In this document: positions 27,009 to 34,098 of the stretch, in pieces
How positions within the stretch are numbered: position 1 is the first letter of the stretch
Layout of the letters: every line of letters starts with the position of its first letter
Source: PGZG01 sp046292765
GTDB taxonomy: Bacteria; Pseudomonadota; Gammaproteobacteria; Pseudomonadales; Alcanivoracaceae
Reading direction: 5' to 3'
Assembly (NCBI GenBank): GCA_046292765.1
Contig: JBKBQA010000001.1
Location: 186,001 to 250,000, forward strand
Length of the DNA: 64,000 nucleotides
Notes under the pieces: generated by a model
Told to the model about the DNA's origin: nothing
Databases searched by the model: none
Seen by the model: only the letters and a program-made list of their open reading frames with translations
Translations under genes and position numbers: made by a program

Positions 27009-27299
27009 ATGAGCAGAGAGTATACCCCCCGTCGCACCGCACGGCAGTGGCAAGCGCTGGTTGAGGCATGGCAACAAAGCGGCCAGTCGGCCACCCGATT
27101 CTGTCGTGAACAAGATATTGGTTACGGCAGTTTCTGCCAGTGGCGCAAACAATTGCTGGCTGGCGAGGCGCCGGAGGCGAGCCGGACTGAAGAACCCGCT
27201 TTTATTGATCTGGCTTCACTGGGCGCCCCCGCTTCGGGCGGCTGGCATATTGTTCTCAGCCTTGGTCATGGCGTCGAGCTGACCCTGCGACAGGGATGA
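27009..27299 (+). CDS. tnpA: IS66 accessory protein TnpA
   Basis: A 96-residue protein with an N-terminal helix-turn-helix region (WQALVEAWQQSGQSATRFCR then GYGSFCQWRKQL), as in the TnpA proteins of IS66 elements, which are required with TnpB and TnpC for transposition. The start ATG 27009 follows GAGGAGGCACGGCC. It is the first gene of the complete element. Confidence 0.85.
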   Translation: MSREYTPRRTARQWQALVEAWQQSGQSATRFCREQDIGYGSFCQWRKQLLAGEAPEASRTEEPAFIDLASLGAPASGGWHIVLSLGHGVELTLRQG

Positions 27300-27305
27300 G
27301 CGCCA

Positions 27306-27653
27306 ATGTTCTCACCCGGGCCGCAGGCACGCATCTGGCTGTACACACAGGCCACGGATATGCGCAAATCCTATAACGGTCTGATCGCAATGGCCCGTCA
27401 TCAGTTGTGCCAGGATCCACTCAGCGGCCATTACTTTGTCTTCGTTAATCGCCGCAAGACGATGATGAAGGTGCTGTATTTCGAGTCATCCGGCTATTGC
27501 ATCTGGAGCAAGCGACTGGAGCAGGGGCAGTTTCCGGTCAAGGCATCAGCGTCCGGTCAGCGCGCACTTGGCTGGACCGATCTGCAGTTGCTGCTCGATG
27601 GCATCGAGGTGAAAAAAATACGCCAGTTGAAGCGTTATCGGCGCGCAGCATAA
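27306..27653 (+). CDS. tnpB: IS66 accessory protein TnpB (Orf2 family)
   Basis: A 115-residue member of PF05717 with the standard landmarks: the N-terminal RIWLYTQATDMRKSYNGLIA, SGHYFVFVNRRKTMMKVLYF and WSKRLEQGQF, and a C-terminal LQLLLDGIEV. The length is normal. It starts 6 bases after tnpA stops. Its biochemical role in transposition is poorly defined for the family. Confidence 0.92.
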   Translation: MFSPGPQARIWLYTQATDMRKSYNGLIAMARHQLCQDPLSGHYFVFVNRRKTMMKVLYFESSGYCIWSKRLEQGQFPVKASASGQRALGWTDLQLLLDGIEVKKIRQLKRYRRAA

Positions 27654-27665
27654 GGCGTGCTCTGG

Positions 27666-27681
27666 TATAATCCTGCGCATG
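27666..27681 (+). promoter_or_regulatory. TATAAT box 7 bases before tnpC start (element 2)
   Basis: TATAAT at 27666-27671, then CCTGCGC and the tnpC ATG at 27679. Spacing and context (GGTATAATCC, then an ATGAAAAGTGC start) match element 1 exactly, so the arrangement is conserved and probably functional. Confidence 0.5.
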
Positions 27682-29265
27682 AAAAGTGCGACGGCGACAC
27701 AAGAAGAATCGACTCAAGATAACGATCCGTCGCTGCAGGATGTGATCGCTACCAATCTCGTATTACGCGAAGAAATTGCCGCGCTGAAGCAACGCCTCGC
27801 CTGGTTTGAAAAGCAGCTGTTTGGCCAGACATCCGAAAAACGCCCTGTCGATAATCCGCATCAAAGCACTCTGGCACTGGGTGATGCACTGACGATCACA
27901 GAAGCAGAAGGCGAGCAGCAGGCCATCACTTACCAGCGCGGCAGTGGCAAGAAGCAACGCCCGGAGGACTGCGTCAACGACAGCGGCCTGCGCTTTGGTG
28001 TAGACGTGCCGCGTCAGGTGATTGAGCACACACCGCCGGAGCTGACGGGGCCGCAGGCCGACCAGTACGAGATTATCGGCACCCAGACCACCTTCCGGCT
28101 GGCGCAACAACCGGCCAGCTATGTGGTACTGGAATACCGGCGCCCGGTGCTCAAACGCAAGGATACCGAACAGCCCGAGCCCTGCCCGGCACCGGCCAAT
28201 GTGCTGGATCGCAGCATCGCCGATGTCAGCTTGCTGGTTGGCCTGTTGATCGACAAGTTCCAGTATCACCTGCCGCTGTATCGCCAGCACCAGCGCATCA
28301 CGCAAGCCGGCATCCAGCTCAGCCGTGCCACCCTGACCAACCTGAGCAAGCGCGCCATCGAATTGTTGCGCCCGATTGTTCAGGCACAGCTGGATAATGT
28401 GCTGCTAAGCCGAGTGCTGGCGATGGATGAGACGCCGATCAAGGCGGGCAAGTCCGGCAAGGGCAAGATGAAGCAGGCCTGGTTCTGGCCCCTGTACGGG
28501 GAGCAGGACGAGATCGTGTTCACCTACTCGTCCAGTCGTGCCCGACAGCACATTGAGACGGTGTTGGGTAACGTCTTTGACGGCACCCTGCTGAGCGACG
28601 GCTACGCTGGTTATGCGCGCTATGCGGAGCAATGCGGCAGTATCACCCATGCGCAATGCTGGACGCATACCCGGCGCCAGTTTATCGAGGCGGAAAACAG
28701 TGAGCCTGAGGCTGTCGCCGATGCGCTGACGCTGATCCGTCAGCTCTATCGGCTGGAAGCACAAACAGTGGAGCAGGGCCTCAGCGGCGAGAAAAAACGG
28801 GAGCATCGACTGACGCACAGCAAGCCGATAGTCGATCAGTTGTATCAGTGGTGTCAGACCCAACTGCAACGCAACGACCTGACGCCGAAGCACCCTCTGA
28901 CAAAGGCACTGAAATACACCCTGACACGGGAAACCGCGCTACGGGTGTTCCTTGAAGACCCGGATGTGCCGCTGGACACCAACCACCTGGAGCGCGCCCT
29001 GCGACCGATCCCGATGGGCCGCAAGAACTGGTTGTTCTGCTGGACCGAAGTCGGCGCCGAGCATGTCGGCATCATCCAGAGCCTGGTCTGCACCTGCAAG
29101 CTGCACGACATCAATCCCTATACCTACCTGACCGATGTGCTGCTGCGCATCAGCGAACATCCGGCCAGCCGTGTCGCAGAACTGACGCCTCGGCTGTGGA
29201 AAAAACACACTTCGCCGATAATCCGCTCCGCTCAGACCTCCACGGGACTGTCAATCACGTCGTAG
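27679..29265 (+). CDS. tnpC: IS66 transposase TnpC
   Basis: A full-length 528-residue IS66 transposase. An N-terminal leucine-rich coiled coil (about 20-55) precedes the IS66 zinc-binding/linker region and the DDE nuclease: VLAMDETPIKAG (first Asp), LLSDGYAGYARY (second Asp) and DTNHLERALRP (Glu). The C-terminal IS66 domain (HDINPYTYLTDVLLRI) is present. The stop codon TAG at 29263-29265 overlaps the right inverted repeat. All catalytic residues are in place, so the element may be active and could supply transposase to the defective copy. Confidence 0.95.
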   Translation: MKSATATQEESTQDNDPSLQDVIATNLVLREEIAALKQRLAWFEKQLFGQTSEKRPVDNPHQSTLALGDALTITEAEGEQQAITYQRGSGKKQRPEDCVNDSGLRFGVDVPRQVIEHTPPELTGPQADQYEIIGTQTTFRLAQQPASYVVLEYRRPVLKRKDTEQPEPCPAPANVLDRSIADVSLLVGLLIDKFQYHLPLYRQHQRITQAGIQLSRATLTNLSKRAIELLRPIVQAQLDNVLLSRVLAMDETPIKAGKSGKGKMKQAWFWPLYGEQDEIVFTYSSSRARQHIETVLGNVFDGTLLSDGYAGYARYAEQCGSITHAQCWTHTRRQFIEAENSEPEAVADALTLIRQLYRLEAQTVEQGLSGEKKREHRLTHSKPIVDQLYQWCQTQLQRNDLTPKHPLTKALKYTLTRETALRVFLEDPDVPLDTNHLERALRPIPMGRKNWLFCWTEVGAEHVGIIQSLVCTCKLHDINPYTYLTDVLLRISEHPASRVAELTPRLWKKHTSPIIRSAQTSTGLSITS

Positions 29266-29266
29266 A

Positions 29267-29491
29267 ATGAACGCTTACTATGCAGCGCATAATCTTGGCT
29301 TCGATGGCGCGGGCTATGCTGTGGCGGTACTTGATACTGGCATTAAAGCAAACCATCCAATGCTGAGTGGAGCCGTGCTGGCTGAGGCATGCTTCTGACT
29401 AATTCGGCCAACATCGTTTCAAACTGTCCTGGTGGCGCCTCGGTTGCTTTGGGTTTGGGTGCTGCAAGTGCGTGTCCGAATAGTTCCTGCC
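29267..29491 (+). pseudogene. Fragment of a subtilisin-like (S8) serine protease, frameshifted
   Basis: Immediately right of element 2 the frame reads LGFDGAGYAVAVLDTGIKA, NHPMLSGAVLAEACF: the catalytic-Asp block (DTGI) of a peptidase S8 enzyme. It stops at 29396-29398, but a -1 frame continues the same family (LTNSANIVSNCPGGASVALG, GAASACPNSSC), where the HGTHVAGI block would be expected next. Instead the homology ends near 29491. Both the N-terminal part and the His/Ser blocks are missing, so this is a relic left by rearrangement. Confidence 0.65.
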
Positions 29492-29647
29492 TATGACAGG
29501 GCTGTTACTGGGGCCAAATACTTTAATCGGGCGGGTACAGGACTGGGCTATTTTGCCTTTGGCCTTGAAACGTATAATTACACGGTGAGTGTTTATCAAG
29601 GAGGGATGAGAAGAAAAGACAATCATCAAAATAACAGAGATAAATAG
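29492..29647 (+). pseudogene. Remnant coding fragment, possibly from an RHS/toxin linker
   Basis: A 51-codon stretch (YDRAVTGAKYFNRAGTGLGY, FAFGLETYNYTVSV...) joined directly to the end of the subtilase relic and ending at TAG 29645-29647. The Gly/Ala-rich 'TGAKYFNRAGTGLG' style resembles pre-toxin linkers found after RHS cores, but this is an impression only. There is no start of its own. Confidence 0.3.
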
Positions 29648-29730
29648 GGCACGGATTCAGCTTTGAAGTGAAACTTCGATCAAACTCAAAATAACAGAAG
29701 CCCCAATAAATAACGTCGAGAAGCGAACCA

Positions 29731-30147
29731 TCATTGCGTTCCGACCACCCCTATCAAAGCGGCAGCCATCACGATAAGCACAACAACAAACCAAGGATAA
29801 TGCCTTACAAGCTCTTTATACACTCCAGGCGGCACATCGCACCATACCTGCCGAACATCACGCTCAGAGCGCCCTGTAACTCTCCAAACAAAAACTGGAA
29901 CCCCAATCAAAACCAAGACAACAGCCCCTCTCATCCATACAAAAATACTTTCACCCCAAAAATGGGTTCGTGATAATAATACGGCAACAATAGAGAGAAA
30001 AACAATTATGCCGATAGCAACCATAGCACTTACATGCATTACGGAGTTAAAGCGAAGGTCAGAGGAAAACCGCTTATCCCCTTCAAGCATGCAAAACGTT
30101 CTTGCATATAAAACCATAATGAATCTTCGCAAAGGCTCAAATATCAT
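29731..30147 (-). CDS. Small membrane protein of unknown function
   Basis: A 138-residue protein with three predicted membrane segments (VMHVSAMVAIGIIVFLSIVA about 37-59, AVVLVLIGVPVFVW about 74-88, WFVVVLIVMAAALIGVVG about 117-135) and a charged cytoplasmic loop (RSERDVRQVWCDVPPGVY). The family is not recognised. The ATG at 30147 has a GGGGA site about 10 bases upstream. It follows, on the same strand, a degenerate frame that could be a toxin tip, so an immunity role is possible but unproven. Confidence 0.5.
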   Translation of the reverse strand: MIFEPLRRFIMVLYARTFCMLEGDKRFSSDLRFNSVMHVSAMVAIGIIVFLSIVAVLLSRTHFWGESIFVWMRGAVVLVLIGVPVFVWRVTGRSERDVRQVWCDVPPGVYKELVRHYPWFVVVLIVMAAALIGVVGTQ

Positions 30148-30183
30148 TTCTATAAGTCCCCAACATCATCACAGCAATTTCAA

Positions 30184-30394
30184 CTAACAAGAAGACACGC
30201 CACCCCAATAGGAAGAGTGGCATGATTTGGGAATATTAGGACCATACCCTTCGTTAACAATAATACCGGCCACCCCAACAGGGATAGTAACAATGTGCGG
30301 AGGAGACATCATTAGCGCACCAAAGAAACCATTGGTCGCTGATTTCCTTGCCCCTGTATAGTCAGATATAATATAGCTGCGGTACCCAGCTGTA
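30184..30394 (-). pseudogene. Orphan C-terminal fragment upstream of the membrane protein
   Basis: An open minus-strand frame that begins within the end of the ParE-like toxin gene and reads GYRSYIISDYTGARKSATNG, ALMMSPPHIVTIPVGVAGII, and ends YWGGVSSC. It has no start codon or ribosome site of its own and no recognised family. Its hydrophobic, Gly-rich tail and its position 37 bases before a small membrane protein suggest a truncated secreted or toxin protein. Confidence 0.25.
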
Positions 30395-30670
30395 TCAGCG
30401 ATCTTCGCGGGTGTGCCACAGGCGCAGCAGGTAGATGGTGGAGTCCGCAATCTCGTAGCGCATCTCGTAGTGCCCAATCAAAATACGCCGCACGTCACGC
30501 GGTTCGAACTCTTCCAGTCGCTCGCCGATACGCGGATTGGTGAGTAGCGTGGTCGGTGCGGTCGTGAGCTGCTGCACCGTTCGGGCCGCTGCGGGCTGGT
30601 TCACCGCCGCCAGAAACTCATAGAGTCTGGTGAGGTCGGAAAGTCCCTTGCTTGTCCACTTCAACTTCAT
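30395..30670 (-). CDS. RelE/ParE-family toxin
   Basis: A 91-residue basic protein starting MKLKWTSKGLSDLTRLYEFL, with LTNPRIGERLEEF, RRILIGHYEMRYEI and IYLLRLWHTRED: the standard ParE/RelE fold pattern. Family members poison DNA gyrase (ParE) or cleave ribosome-bound mRNA (RelE); which one applies cannot be told. The ATG (30670) overlaps the antitoxin stop by one base, so the pair is translationally coupled with the antitoxin first. The length is complete. Confidence 0.9.
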   Translation of the reverse strand: MKLKWTSKGLSDLTRLYEFLAAVNQPAAARTVQQLTTAPTTLLTNPRIGERLEEFEPRDVRRILIGHYEMRYEIADSTIYLLRLWHTREDR

Positions 30671-30942
30671 CAGCGCGGCACGGGCAGCGGGGTGTCGGTG
30701 CTCAAGCTGTCGGCCCAGGCTTGGACGGCCTGATGGTCGATCACGCGGTTGGCATCCACATCGGCCAAGGCTTCGCGGGTCAGACGGCTGCGCTCTTCTT
30801 CCTGGTCGAGCCACGCGGAGAGGGCTTGCTTGACGATCCAGTTTTTGGAGCGCTCCAGGCGCTCAGACATCAAATCGATCCTCTCGGCCAGTTGCACCGG
30901 GACGTGAGCTGTAACGGACCGGGTTTTTACAGTAGTTGCCAT
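30670..30942 (-). CDS. CopG/ribbon-helix-helix antitoxin
   Basis: A 90-residue protein with an N-terminal ribbon-helix-helix (MATTVKTRSVTAHVPVQLAE through SKNWIVKQALSAWLDQEEER) for operator binding and a C-terminal toxin-binding tail (HQAVQAWADSLSTD). The ATG at 30942 has a clear AGGAG site upstream. It forms a type II TA operon with the ParE-like gene directly downstream and probably represses its own promoter. Confidence 0.88.
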   Translation of the reverse strand: MATTVKTRSVTAHVPVQLAERIDLMSERLERSKNWIVKQALSAWLDQEEERSRLTREALADVDANRVIDHQAVQAWADSLSTDTPLPVPR

Positions 30943-31125
30943 GATGGGTTACTCCTGTGTTGCGATGTTGGCGTGACGAGCAGCTGCTGATTTATTAAAA
31001 ATCAATCATAATGAATAATTGTGCGACATCAAGTGCTGTTGTCAGGTTGTGAACACGGTATAGGCAGAGCGCCTATGGTCCGTTCAGCAAAAGCCACAGC
31101 TGCACCTACGATGCCGATGGCAGAA
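30943..31125. other. Intergenic region upstream of the antitoxin
   Basis: It contains the antitoxin promoter region, with an A/T-rich stretch TTTATTAAAAATCAATCATAA near 30990-31010. I see no coding potential. On its right side it meets the end of the IS3-type relic. Confidence 0.35.
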
Positions 31126-31400
31126 TGAACCGCCCCGGGTTTCGTGGAGGCTCCAACCTCTGAGAGAATGGAGCCATGAAGAAGATACCGAAGTATTCCC
31201 CCGAAGTCCGCGAGCGCGCTGTACGCATGGTGCAGGAGTACCGTGGCGAGTACCCCCTCCCTGTGGGCGGCCATTGAGTCCCTCACCCCCAAGATCGGCT
31301 GTGTTCCCCAGACCCTGCATGGCTGGGTGAGGCAGCATGAGGTCGATAGCGGCCAGGCGATGGCCTGAGCACCGACGAACGGGAGCGAATCACCCAGGGC
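31126..31400 (+). mobile_element. IS3-family left-end relic with degenerate orfA
   Basis: TGAACCGCCCCGGGTTTCGT at 31126 looks like the terminal repeat of an IS3-group element. orfA begins at ATG 31176 (MKKIPKYSPEVRERAVRMVQ), the usual IS3 OrfA helix-turn-helix start. One frameshift near 31250 (GTACCCCCTCCCTG) and a second near 31359 (CAGGCGATGG) interrupt the frame. Correcting both restores SLWAAIESLTPKIGC, TLHGWVRQHEVDSGQ and LSTDERERI. Nothing of orfB follows, so it is a dead fragment. Confidence 0.72.
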
Positions 31401-31590
31401 CTGTGCCGGTTTCTTAGTGGTCATCCGCTTGGCGATGACCTCCTTCCCGGCATTCGATGACTCGGGATTGAGGTCTCCCTTGTCCCACGCCGATTTGCGT
31501 CTGCGCTGATACCTTCACTTTAGCGATTCCCTGAGGATGGGCGTCCCATCCAGCCGGAATTATGTATGTACAAATGTGGTTACAGGCGTT

Positions 31591-31746
31591 ATGCTTCGCT
31601 TTGAATGGGATCAGGCGAAGAATGCGACCAACACCCGCAAGCATGGCATCGACTTTGTCAATGCAGTCTCTATCTTCTAGCATCCCATGTTGGCCCTGCG
31701 AGATGACCGCGAATGCTATGGTGATTACCGAGTGAGGTGCGTCGTT
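31591..31746 (+). pseudogene. Degenerate brnT toxin
   Basis: The frame opens MLRFEWDQAKNATNTRKHGI DFVNAVSIF, the typical BrnT N-terminus, then hits an in-frame TAG at 31678-31680. Beyond the stop the same frame resumes as HPMLALRDDRECYGDYR and runs straight into the brnA start, so the C-terminal catalytic half (the ISARKAT region) is missing. Compare the intact brnT at 60119-60400. The toxin is dead; its antitoxin remains. Confidence 0.75.
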
Positions 31747-32001
31747 ATGAGCAAGCGATCAGGAACTGACTGGAAGCGACTCAAGGAAGCGTCCGACGCG
31801 GATATTGATACCCGTGATATTCCAGAGCTGGACGACGCTTTCTTCGCGCAGGCGGAACTCAGGCTGCCCGCCAAGCAGTCAGTCACCCTGCGACTGGATG
31901 CGGATGTGCTCGACTGGTTCAAGTCGCAGGGGAAGGGCTATCAAACCCGGATCAATGCCCTGCTGCGTCGTTATATGGAGGGGCAGCAGGCGCGGCGTTA
32001 A
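31747..32001 (+). CDS. brnA: BrnA-family antitoxin
   Basis: An 84-residue BrnA-type antitoxin: an N-terminal acidic toxin-binding part (DADIDTRDIPELDDAFFAQA) and a C-terminal ribbon-helix-helix (SVTLRLDADVLDWFKSQGKG to RINALLRRYMEG). BrnA dimers bind two BrnT ribonucleases and repress the operon. The start ATG 31747 is used; the frame is open upstream only because it is in phase with the wrecked brnT. An orphan antitoxin could still regulate or neutralise related toxins. Confidence 0.82.
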   Translation: MSKRSGTDWKRLKEASDADIDTRDIPELDDAFFAQAELRLPAKQSVTLRLDADVLDWFKSQGKGYQTRINALLRRYMEGQQARR

Positions 32002-32152
32002 TCGGGGCATGCCCAATCTCCTTGTGATGGATATTGATGTACACGACCCCTCTCCCGATAACACTCTGCGTCGGCGATCTGCGACATAGCTCCTTATATA
32101 GTTCGTTGTGTCGGCTATAAACGACGTTCTGTATTTCTATTTCGATCTCCTC

Positions 32153-32174
32153 TATGTCTGCGTTAAGCGACATA
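32153..32174. promoter_or_regulatory. Inverted repeat in the hipBA promoter region (candidate HipB operator)
   Basis: TATGTC-N10-GACATA, 50 bases upstream of the hipB ATG. A related GACATA lies at 32083-32088 and a GTCG...CGAC pair near 32110. HipB repressors are known to bind inverted repeats in their own promoters; that this one is the operator is inference. Confidence 0.45.
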
Positions 32175-32223
32175 TGCTACCATTGAGGCCAGTATGCTTG
32201 TCTAGACCGACAAAGGTGGCTCC

Positions 32224-32670
32224 ATGCTGGATAAATTGACCTCGGAAGAAGCGGTGCTGAAAGAGCTGGGTAAGCGCCTGCGTCAGCGTCGTGTGCGTGC
32301 CCGGCTCAAGCAGCAGGAGCTGGCGGACCGGGTGGGCCTGTCCCGGTCGACGGTCAGCCGGATCGAGAACGGCCACGCGGTCCAGACGCCAGAGTGGATC
32401 CGCTACCTGCGCGGGGTAGGCCTGCTGGGTGATCTGGAGCAGATTCTTCCGGATTTGGCAGAGAGTCCGCTGGCCAGGGCCCGTGTTCAGAAAAAGCGGG
32501 CCGGGGTTCCCAAGCGTGTCTACCAATCGGGTCAGAAGCCGCCAGGGTTGGCCAATGCGGCCCCGAAGGCCGCGGCTTCGGCCCGGCAGACATCGCGGCG
32601 GGGTGTCGGTGACGTCTCGTCGACACAAGCAGCGACAAAGGGCTATATCTGGCCTGAGGACAGGGATTGA
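32224..32670 (+). CDS. hipB: HipB-like HTH antitoxin/repressor
   Basis: A 148-residue protein with an Xre-type helix-turn-helix at about 15-70 (LKQQELADRVGLSRSTVSRI). It is longer than classical HipB (about 88 residues): residues 80-148 form a basic, Ala/Pro-rich tail (RARVQKKRAGVPKRVYQSGQ to GYIWPEDRD) that appears disordered. The ATG at 32224 follows AAAGGTGG. The stop overlaps the hipA start. It should bind its promoter and HipA to keep the kinase off. Confidence 0.86.
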   Translation: MLDKLTSEEAVLKELGKRLRQRRVRARLKQQELADRVGLSRSTVSRIENGHAVQTPEWIRYLRGVGLLGDLEQILPDLAESPLARARVQKKRAGVPKRVYQSGQKPPGLANAAPKAAASARQTSRRGVGDVSSTQAATKGYIWPEDRD

Positions 32671-33992
32671 TGGCGAGCTCTGTCGCGGAGGTGTATCTCT
32701 GGGGGTTGCAGGTTGGTGCTGTCGCCTGGGACTCGTCTCGATCACTTGCCTCTTTTGAGTACACCTCCGAGTTCTTTGATGTGGGGATCGAGCTGGCGCC
32801 GCTGAAGATGCCGATTGGCCGACAGGTTTATTCTTTCCCCGCTCTGAATAAAGAGACCTTCAGGGGCTTGCCCGGCATGTTGGCGGATTCGCTGCCGGAC
32901 AAGTATGGAGATGCGCTCATCAACAGCTGGCTGGCGAGGCAGGGGCGCTCGCCCGGGGATGCTGATCCTGTTGAGCGCCTTTGTTTTGTGGGACGCAGGG
33001 GGATGGGTGCGCTGGAGTACAGGCCAGCAAAAGGTGCTGAAAGCGGTCCGGATGAGGTGCTCCGGATTGACGAGCTGGTCCGGATCAGTGACAGCATTCT
33101 CAGTGACCGGGCGAGCCGCGGCGCAATACTGCATGACGATATTTCCGATGAGGCCATGCGCCAGATTGTCCACGTTGGATCGTCCGCCGGCGGGGCCCGG
33201 GCCAAGGCCATCATCCAATGGAATCCTGAGACTGGTGAGGTGCGAAGCGGCCAGGTAAACCTTCGTCCCGGGTTCGAGCATTGGATGCTCAAGTTGGACG
33301 GCATCACACACAGCAGAGACAAGGAGTCCAGCTATGATCCTCGCGGATATGGCATCCGCGAGTATGTCTACTATGAGATGGCCAAGGCGGCGGGTCTCGA
33401 GATGACGGAGTGCCGCCTGCTCATGGAGAACGGCCGGAGCCATTTTATGACACGGCGGTTTGATCGGGAGGGAGATGGCGGCAAGCTGGTGATGCAGTCT
33501 CTGTGTGCCATCGGGCATTACGATTACAACGTGCCGGGCTCCTGTGGCTACGATGAGCTGTTCCAGCTTATGCAGCAGCTTGGCCTCGATGCAACGGCCA
33601 CCAGAGAGCAGTTCCGGCGCATGGTGTTCAATGTGCTCGGGTGCAATCGCGATGACCACACCAAGAACATCGCCTTCCTTATGGACAAGTCGGGCGTCTG
33701 GTCGCTCTCGCCCGCATTCGATATCACGTTTGCCTGGAACCCCACCGGATCCTGGACCAACGGCCACCAGATGACCATCAATGGCCGGCGCGACAATATC
33801 AGTCGAGATGATCTGATATCGGTTGGCAAACGTGCAGGGCTGTCAACCAGCGTAATGGGGAGGATCATCGATCAAGTGCGGACTGGAGTGGCACAGTTTC
33901 CTGCTCTGGCAAGTCAGCATGGCTTGCCAGGCAGTCTGGTCTCTGAAACTGAGGCAGGTCTGGCGATGGCCCGCCAACAATTTGGGGGATAA
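32670..33992 (+). CDS. hipA: HipA-family serine/threonine kinase toxin
   Basis: A 440-residue HipA-type kinase. The N-terminal couple domain (about 1-110) has PLPxxxR-like features with GLPGMLADSLPDKYG. VGSSAGGARAKA (about 167-178) is the nucleotide/phosphate loop, and the C-terminal catalytic block shows GCNRDDHTKNIAFLMD (Asp and Asn of the catalytic loop) followed by SPAFDIT (metal-binding Asp). Classical HipA phosphorylates glutamyl-tRNA synthetase; the substrate here is unknown. The ATG at 32670 overlaps the hipB stop (TGATG). Confidence 0.92.
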   Translation: MASSVAEVYLWGLQVGAVAWDSSRSLASFEYTSEFFDVGIELAPLKMPIGRQVYSFPALNKETFRGLPGMLADSLPDKYGDALINSWLARQGRSPGDADPVERLCFVGRRGMGALEYRPAKGAESGPDEVLRIDELVRISDSILSDRASRGAILHDDISDEAMRQIVHVGSSAGGARAKAIIQWNPETGEVRSGQVNLRPGFEHWMLKLDGITHSRDKESSYDPRGYGIREYVYYEMAKAAGLEMTECRLLMENGRSHFMTRRFDREGDGGKLVMQSLCAIGHYDYNVPGSCGYDELFQLMQQLGLDATATREQFRRMVFNVLGCNRDDHTKNIAFLMDKSGVWSLSPAFDITFAWNPTGSWTNGHQMTINGRRDNISRDDLISVGKRAGLSTSVMGRIIDQVRTGVAQFPALASQHGLPGSLVSETEAGLAMARQQFGG

Positions 33993-34098
33993 GAGATACA
34001 CATCACGGCGGTGGCTTGATATTGAAAGCGCTCTTTATCTTGCTACGGAAATAGCGCTGGAGTCCCTGTGCTATCAGTGCAGGTTGCTGCCAAGGCCT

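Larger units (their letters stand above)
26927..29278 (+). mobile_element. IS66-family element 2, complete
   Basis: A 2352-bp element bounded by perfect 14-bp terminal inverted repeats: GTAAGCGTTCATTC at 26927-26940 and GAATGAACGCTTAC at 29265-29278. It carries intact tnpA, tnpB and tnpC in the standard IS66 order. The 8 bases on the two flanks differ (CTGGGCAA on the left, TATGCAGC on the right), so there is no target duplication. The left flank is element 1 tnpC and the right flank is an unrelated subtilase fragment, pointing to an adjacent deletion or recombination after insertion. Confidence 0.92.

Noticed and set aside
31414..31683. Minus-strand open frame of 89 codons
   Set aside because: It lies antisense to the brnT relic and intergenic DNA, with no family resemblance.
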